Assembly: GCA_024404025.1 (NCBI GenBank)
Contig: JAKSQP010000019.1
Location: 1-44,536, forward strand
Reading direction: 5' to 3'
Length of the DNA: 44,536 nt
Source of the DNA: Clostridia bacterium
GTDB taxonomy: Bacteria > Bacillota > Clostridia > Oscillospirales > Acutalibacteraceae
The notes below the pieces were generated by a model. That model saw only the letters and a program-made list of their open reading frames with translations. It ran no database searches and was not told the DNA's origin. Of the stretch, positions 41,064-44,536 are shown one piece after another; the first letter of the stretch is position 1, and the number at the start of each line of letters is the position of its first letter. Made by a program: the position numbers and the translations under genes.

Positions 41064-42002
41064 ATGAAATATTATATCGGCGTTGACGGCGGCGGAACCA
41101 AAACCGCATTTGCTCTTTTTGACGAAAATAAAACCATGCTCAAAACCGTTGAGGGTCCCGGAAGCAACCATGAAAACCTTGATTCCTCATTTGACGGCGC
41201 AAGCGACATCATAATGGCAGGTCTCAATAATCTCTGCAAAGAGGCGGGCATCGCTCTTTCGGATGTCAGCTTTACTCTTATGGGTCTTGCCGGAATCGAC
41301 CATCCCTATCAGTATGACATTATGTGCGATATGCTCCGCAAAAAAGGCCTTGATAATTTTGAGGTCTATAATGACGGCTTTATCGTTGTTAAGGCAGGCT
41401 CCGAAACCGGACACGCAATCGGCTTCAACTGCGGCACGGGTGTTTGCTGCAACGGCATTGACATCAACGGCAAAAGACTTCAGCTCGCAGGTCTCGGCGA
41501 ATTCAGCGGAGATATTTCGGGCGGCGGCAATATCGTTACAAAGGCTTTTGAGCTTGCTTATAATGACCTTTTCCTTAACGCAGGCAAAACGGTTATTTCC
41601 GAAATGGCCATGAAGCATTACGGCTTCACCGAAAGAGAACAGCTTCTCACCCTCATTGAAAAAATCGAAAACGGCGAGGGCGAACATATAAGAAACTTCA
41701 TCGATTTCTTCTTTGCGGCAGTTAAGCAGGGCGACGGCCCCGCAACGGAATACTGCACAAAAATGGCTGAAAAGGGAGCATATCTCATCGCAGCGCTCGC
41801 AAATCAGCTTGATTTCGGCGAGGGAGAGGTTGAGGTTGTGCTTTCCGGCTCGATCAATGTTAAACTCGACAACAAAGCTTATCTTGATATGCTCTATGAA
41901 AAGGCTGCCGCATTCAGCGGAAAGAAGCTTAAATTCATCAAGCTTCAGGCAAAGCCCGTAACGGGATGCATCAACTGGATAATGCAGGAATATGCAAAAT
42001 AA
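41064..42002 (+). CDS. BadF/BadG-type N-acetylglucosamine kinase-like protein
   Basis: 312 aa from the ATG at 41064 (RBS AAGGAG). Actin-like ATPase fold: phosphate-1 motif YYIGVDGGGTKTAFALFD, FTLMGLAGIDHP, YNDGFIVVKAG, GHAIGFNCGTGVCCNG (phosphate-2) and VVLSGSINVK (adenosine motif). This family includes GlcNAc kinases and (R)-2-hydroxyglutaryl-CoA dehydratase activators; the absence of an iron-sulphur Cys pair and the context favour a sugar kinase. It would phosphorylate an amino sugar freed by the GH109-like or GH20 enzymes. Confidence 0.85.
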   Translation: MKYYIGVDGGGTKTAFALFDENKTMLKTVEGPGSNHENLDSSFDGASDIIMAGLNNLCKEAGIALSDVSFTLMGLAGIDHPYQYDIMCDMLRKKGLDNFEVYNDGFIVVKAGSETGHAIGFNCGTGVCCNGIDINGKRLQLAGLGEFSGDISGGGNIVTKAFELAYNDLFLNAGKTVISEMAMKHYGFTEREQLLTLIEKIENGEGEHIRNFIDFFFAAVKQGDGPATEYCTKMAEKGAYLIAALANQLDFGEGEVEVVLSGSINVKLDNKAYLDMLYEKAAAFSGKKLKFIKLQAKPVTGCINWIMQEYAK

Positions 42003-42023
42003 ATCTGAAAAGGAGTTAATAAT

Positions 42024-43307
42024 ATGAAAGAAATCAATGTTGCAGTTATAGGCTCCGGCAGCACATATTGCCCCGAACTTATTGACGGTTTTCTCAAGGC
42101 TCAGGATTCTCTCAAGCTTAAGAAAATCTCATTTATGGATATTGATGACCGCAAAAGAACAATAGTCGGCAACCTCTGCATCCGTATGCTTAAAGCGGCA
42201 GGCGTTGACTGCGAAACAGTTCTCACCGATGACCTTGACACCGCTCTTCAGGGAGCAGATTTCGTTGTTACCCAGATTCGTGTAGGCAAGCTTCCCTGCA
42301 GACATCTTGATGAAACCATTCCTCTTAAGTATAACCTTATCGGCCAGGAAACAACCGGCATCGGCGGCTTCTTCAAGGCTCAGAGAACTATTCCCGTTAT
42401 CAAGAATATCTGCGACAGAATTGAAGCTGTCTGCCCCGATGCGTGGCTCATAAACTTCACCAATCCCTCCGGCATCATCACGGAATTCGTTCTCAACAAT
42501 ACCAATGTCAAGTGCATAGGTCTTTGCAATGTTCCCATTGATATGATTGATGACACCAAGGAAGATGTAGGCGAAGATATGGAATATACATACGTCGGCC
42601 TCAACCATCTGAGCTGGTTCACTTCGGTCAGGCTCCACGGCGAAGAGCTTATTGACAAGCTCCTCAACGAAGGCTTCACTCCCAAGGTTATGGCAAACAT
42701 CAAGGATGACGGCTTCTCGCTTGAAACTCTTAAAGCCATCCATGCCATTCCTTCATCATATCTTCAGTATTATTACTGCAGAAGAGCAAAGCTCGATCAT
42801 CTTCTCAACGGCACACAGAGCAGAGCGCAGAAATGTATGGAAATCGAAGAAGAGCTTCTTGAAATGTATTCGGATGAGGGACTTTATGTAAAGCCCGCTC
42901 TTCTCGACCAGAGAGGCGGCCACAAATATTCGCTCGTTGCCGTTAATCTCATAAACGCCATTGCAAATGATGTTAACGATATTCAGGTTGTCAACATCAA
43001 AAACGGCAACACCCTCCCCTTCCTCAAGCCTGACGATGTTATTGAGGTTGCGGCGGTTATCGGCAAAGACGGTGCAAAGCCCGTTCCTGTTGGCGAAGTT
43101 ACAAACAAGCACATAATCGGCCTTATGACCGTTGTTAAACAGTATGAAAACCTTACCGTTAAGGCAGGCAGAGACGGCGACGAAGAAGCAGCTCTCAATG
43201 CTCTTCTTATCCATCCTCTTGTCGGCGACTGGGAAGCAGCTCACAAGTGCTTCGAAGAAATGAAAGAAGCTCATAAGCAGTATCTTCCGCAGTATTTCAA
43301 CAAATAA
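42024..43307 (+). CDS. GH4-family 6-phospho-glycosidase
   Basis: 427 aa, RBS AAGGAG. NAD-binding start VAVIGSGSTYCPELIDGF, then FVVTQIRVGKLPCRHLDETI, IGGFFKAQRTIPVI, LINFTNPSGI, GLCNVPIDM (metal-binding Cys) and TYVGLNHLSWF (metal-binding His). These are the standard GH4 signatures of the 6-phospho-beta-glucosidase branch, which uses NAD+ and Mn2+ with redox chemistry. Cytoplasmic; the last gene of the operon. It implies phosphorylated disaccharides, although no PTS genes are in the window; the neighbouring kinase may supply the phosphate. Confidence 0.9.
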   Translation: MKEINVAVIGSGSTYCPELIDGFLKAQDSLKLKKISFMDIDDRKRTIVGNLCIRMLKAAGVDCETVLTDDLDTALQGADFVVTQIRVGKLPCRHLDETIPLKYNLIGQETTGIGGFFKAQRTIPVIKNICDRIEAVCPDAWLINFTNPSGIITEFVLNNTNVKCIGLCNVPIDMIDDTKEDVGEDMEYTYVGLNHLSWFTSVRLHGEELIDKLLNEGFTPKVMANIKDDGFSLETLKAIHAIPSSYLQYYYCRRAKLDHLLNGTQSRAQKCMEIEEELLEMYSDEGLYVKPALLDQRGGHKYSLVAVNLINAIANDVNDIQVVNIKNGNTLPFLKPDDVIEVAAVIGKDGAKPVPVGEVTNKHIIGLMTVVKQYENLTVKAGRDGDEEAALNALLIHPLVGDWEAAHKCFEEMKEAHKQYLPQYFNK

Positions 43308-43312
43308 AAATC

Positions 43313-43385
43313 AAAGAGCTGTAAGGGCGGCACTTCATAAACCACAAACCGGTTTGCGAAGTGCCGCCTATCAACAGCTCTTTTT
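43313..43385. terminator. Nested bidirectional terminator
   Basis: Outer stem AAAGAGCTGT/ACAGCTCTTT with T-tails on both strands. A long inner stem GGCGGCACTTC/GAAGTGCCGCC is continued by AAACC/GGTTT. It separates GH4 from the convergent AzlCD operon. Confidence 0.85.
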
Positions 43386-43386
43386 A

Positions 43387-43713
43387 TTATATAAACACAA
43401 ACTGAACGAGAATCATATAGCATAATGTTCCGAGAATTATGCTCACAAGCGTATTTTTGCCTATAACATAGCTGATAACAACGAGCACCGCAGCTATCAG
43501 TTCCGGGAGAAAATCCGCCGCTGATGCAAAGCCCACTCCTTTGAGGCAATAAACAACAAGCATTCCCATTATTGCATACGGAAGAACTTTTCCGAGATAA
43601 ATTACGATTTTCGGAGTTTTTGTGCTCGAAAAGACGGCAAACGGCAGAAATCTTATTGCGGCTGTTATCGCCGCCATAATCAAAATTGAAATTATCAGAT
43701 ATTTACTGCTCAT
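43387..43713 (-). CDS. azlD: Branched-chain amino-acid export protein, small subunit
   Basis: 108 aa, four membrane segments (LIISILIMAAITAAIRFLPF, VIYLGKVLPYAIMGMLVVYC, FLPELIAAVLVVISYVIG, LVSIILGTLCYMILVQFVF). The TAAIRFLPF and LPYAIMGML motifs are typical of AzlD. It forms the small partner of AzlC in export of branched-chain amino acids or analogues. RBS AAGGAGGAG lies inside the end of azlC, which it overlaps by 11 bases, so the two are translationally linked. Confidence 0.9.
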   Translation of the reverse strand: MSSKYLIISILIMAAITAAIRFLPFAVFSSTKTPKIVIYLGKVLPYAIMGMLVVYCLKGVGFASAADFLPELIAAVLVVISYVIGKNTLVSIILGTLCYMILVQFVFI

Positions 43714-44383
43714 TTTTCTCCTCCTTTTTCATTCCGATAAAAAGGATCACAGTTATTCCGAGCATTGAGGGAATAAGGAACATATCAGCGCCGAAAATCA
43801 TGAGGCAGAGCGCAGTAACCGCAGCTCCGCAGACTGCCGGAAAATGATTTTTGCTTTTCATCCACTGGTCGGTGAAAATCGTTATAAAAAGCGCCGTAAG
43901 CGCAAAATCAACGCCTTCGGAATTGAAATGCACTGCGCTGCCGATTATTGAGCCGAGCGCCGAGCCTGCCACCCAATAGATATGATCAAAAAGCGAAACA
44001 AAAAAATAATAATCTCCGCTTTCTTCCTTGCTGCTCACAAGCGAATATGTTTCATCGGTCAGAGAAAAAATCAGATAAGGCTTTCTGATTCCAATTCCTT
44101 TATATTTTTCGATCATAGACAAGCCGTAAAACAGATGCCTTATGTTGACTGCAAGAGTTGTGAGCGCAATTGTGATATATGATGCGCCGCCGGTCAGCAG
44201 ACCGATTGCAGCATACTGCATTGAGCCTGCATAGATAAAAACGCTCATTGCGGCAACATATCCGAAGCTGATCCCGCTCGCATTCATTATTATCCCGAAA
44301 CCCATTCCGAGAACGATATAGCCGGTCATTATCGGTATTGTGTCACGCAGCGCAGATAATAAATCTGATTTTTTTGAATTCAT
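43703..44383 (-). CDS. azlC: Branched-chain amino-acid export protein, large subunit
   Basis: 226 aa with seven or so membrane segments. Family motifs: IPIMTGYIVLGMGFGIIMN, VFIYAGSMQYAAIGLL, NIRHLFYGLSM, SLTDETYSLV, and FFVSLFDHIYWVAGSALGSI. AzlC with AzlD exports branched-chain amino acids or toxic analogues. The ATG at 44383 has only a weak GAAAG site, while a strong GGAGAGG lies about 28 nt upstream without a matching start; leader use is unclear. No regulator gene is adjacent in the window. Confidence 0.92.
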   Translation of the reverse strand: MNSKKSDLLSALRDTIPIMTGYIVLGMGFGIIMNASGISFGYVAAMSVFIYAGSMQYAAIGLLTGGASYITIALTTLAVNIRHLFYGLSMIEKYKGIGIRKPYLIFSLTDETYSLVSSKEESGDYYFFVSLFDHIYWVAGSALGSIIGSAVHFNSEGVDFALTALFITIFTDQWMKSKNHFPAVCGAAVTALCLMIFGADMFLIPSMLGITVILFIGMKKEEKNEQ

Positions 44384-44434
44384 TTTCTTTCAAGAATCCC
44401 GTTCGGATTTCCTCTCCTTTTTTAAACCTTTGCT

Positions 44435-44462
44435 ATTATACAATATTTTCTCTTAAAATCAA
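44435..44462 (-). promoter_or_regulatory. Promoter of azlCD
   Basis: On the minus strand TTGATT (44462-44457), 16 nt, TATAAT (44440-44435), followed by a leader of about 50 nt before the ATG of azlC. Confidence 0.7.
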
Positions 44463-44483
44463 TAATATCTTTTCACAAAAATT

Positions 44484-44515
44484 ACCGCTCCCTGTCATTG
44501 ACAGAGAGCGGTTTT
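44484..44515. terminator. Terminator at the window edge
   Basis: ACCGCTC pairs with GAGCGGT, and an inner CTGT/ACAG adds to the stem; TTTT follows on both strands. It belongs to a gene beyond the window's right end. Confidence 0.75.
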
Positions 44516-44536
44516 GCTGTTATTTAATCAGTTTTT

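Noticed and set aside
1..44536. CRISPR array, phage module, tRNA or rRNA genes
   Set aside because: No regularly spaced short repeats, no phage structural or integrase genes, and no tRNA cloverleaf or rRNA sequence were recognised.

Overview
The window looks like a chromosomal piece of a gut-type Clostridia bacterium, probably Oscillospiraceae/Ruminococcaceae. The evidence is strong Gram-positive ribosome-binding sites, TATAAT-type promoters, rho-independent terminators, DUF6273, DUF5685 and DUF896 proteins, and many carbohydrate-active enzymes. I see no tRNA, rRNA, CRISPR array or phage module.

Left part (1-15.9 kb): a repeat-rich accessory region. Three full-length paralogues of a secreted DUF6273 (C-type-lectin-like) protein lie on the minus strand (A 114-1577, B 1928-3394, C 14045-15532), with a broken fourth copy at 6683-7080. 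Their ends are near-identical and their centres differ. Each contains a short loop whose codons change only at positions 1 and 2, which resembles the variable region of a diversity-generating retroelement. No reverse transcriptase or template repeat is in the window. Between the copies, on the plus strand, lie repeated remnants of a small gene ending in a cell-wall anchor. Module copies are also joined to broken genes: a bile-salt-hydrolase/penicillin-acylase pseudogene, a HepT fragment and a truncated transposase. Inside this area a four-gene minus-strand operon (GNAT, GH39, membrane-anchored GH36, deacetylase-like barrel) is flanked by direct repeats.

Middle (16-31.6 kb): glycan-use genes. 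These are GH30 plus a GPH-type transporter, a GH20 lipoprotein, GH16 plus a zinc-ribbon membrane protein, MATE plus a phosphodiesterase/LamG protein, a secreted PL8 lyase and an SDR. A secreted 5'-nucleotidase here is a pseudogene with several lesions, one being a 190-bp hairpin element. Two further two-hairpin elements (7168-7476 and 21799-22080) share loop sequences with it.

Right part (31.7-44.5 kb): a CYTH phosphatase; a polar amino-acid ABC operon in which the substrate-binding protein appears circularly permuted and the last gene is a DapF/CntK-like racemase; GH78 rhamnosidase; a DUF5685 / J-like / membrane-protein trio; a cytoplasmic operon of GH109-like Gfo/Idh, GlcNAc kinase and GH4; and AzlCD. 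Together the genes suggest extracellular trimming of plant and host glycans (GH36, GH20, PL8), import, and cytoplasmic processing (GH30, GH39, GH78, GH4, GlcNAc kinase), alongside a variable surface-protein family.
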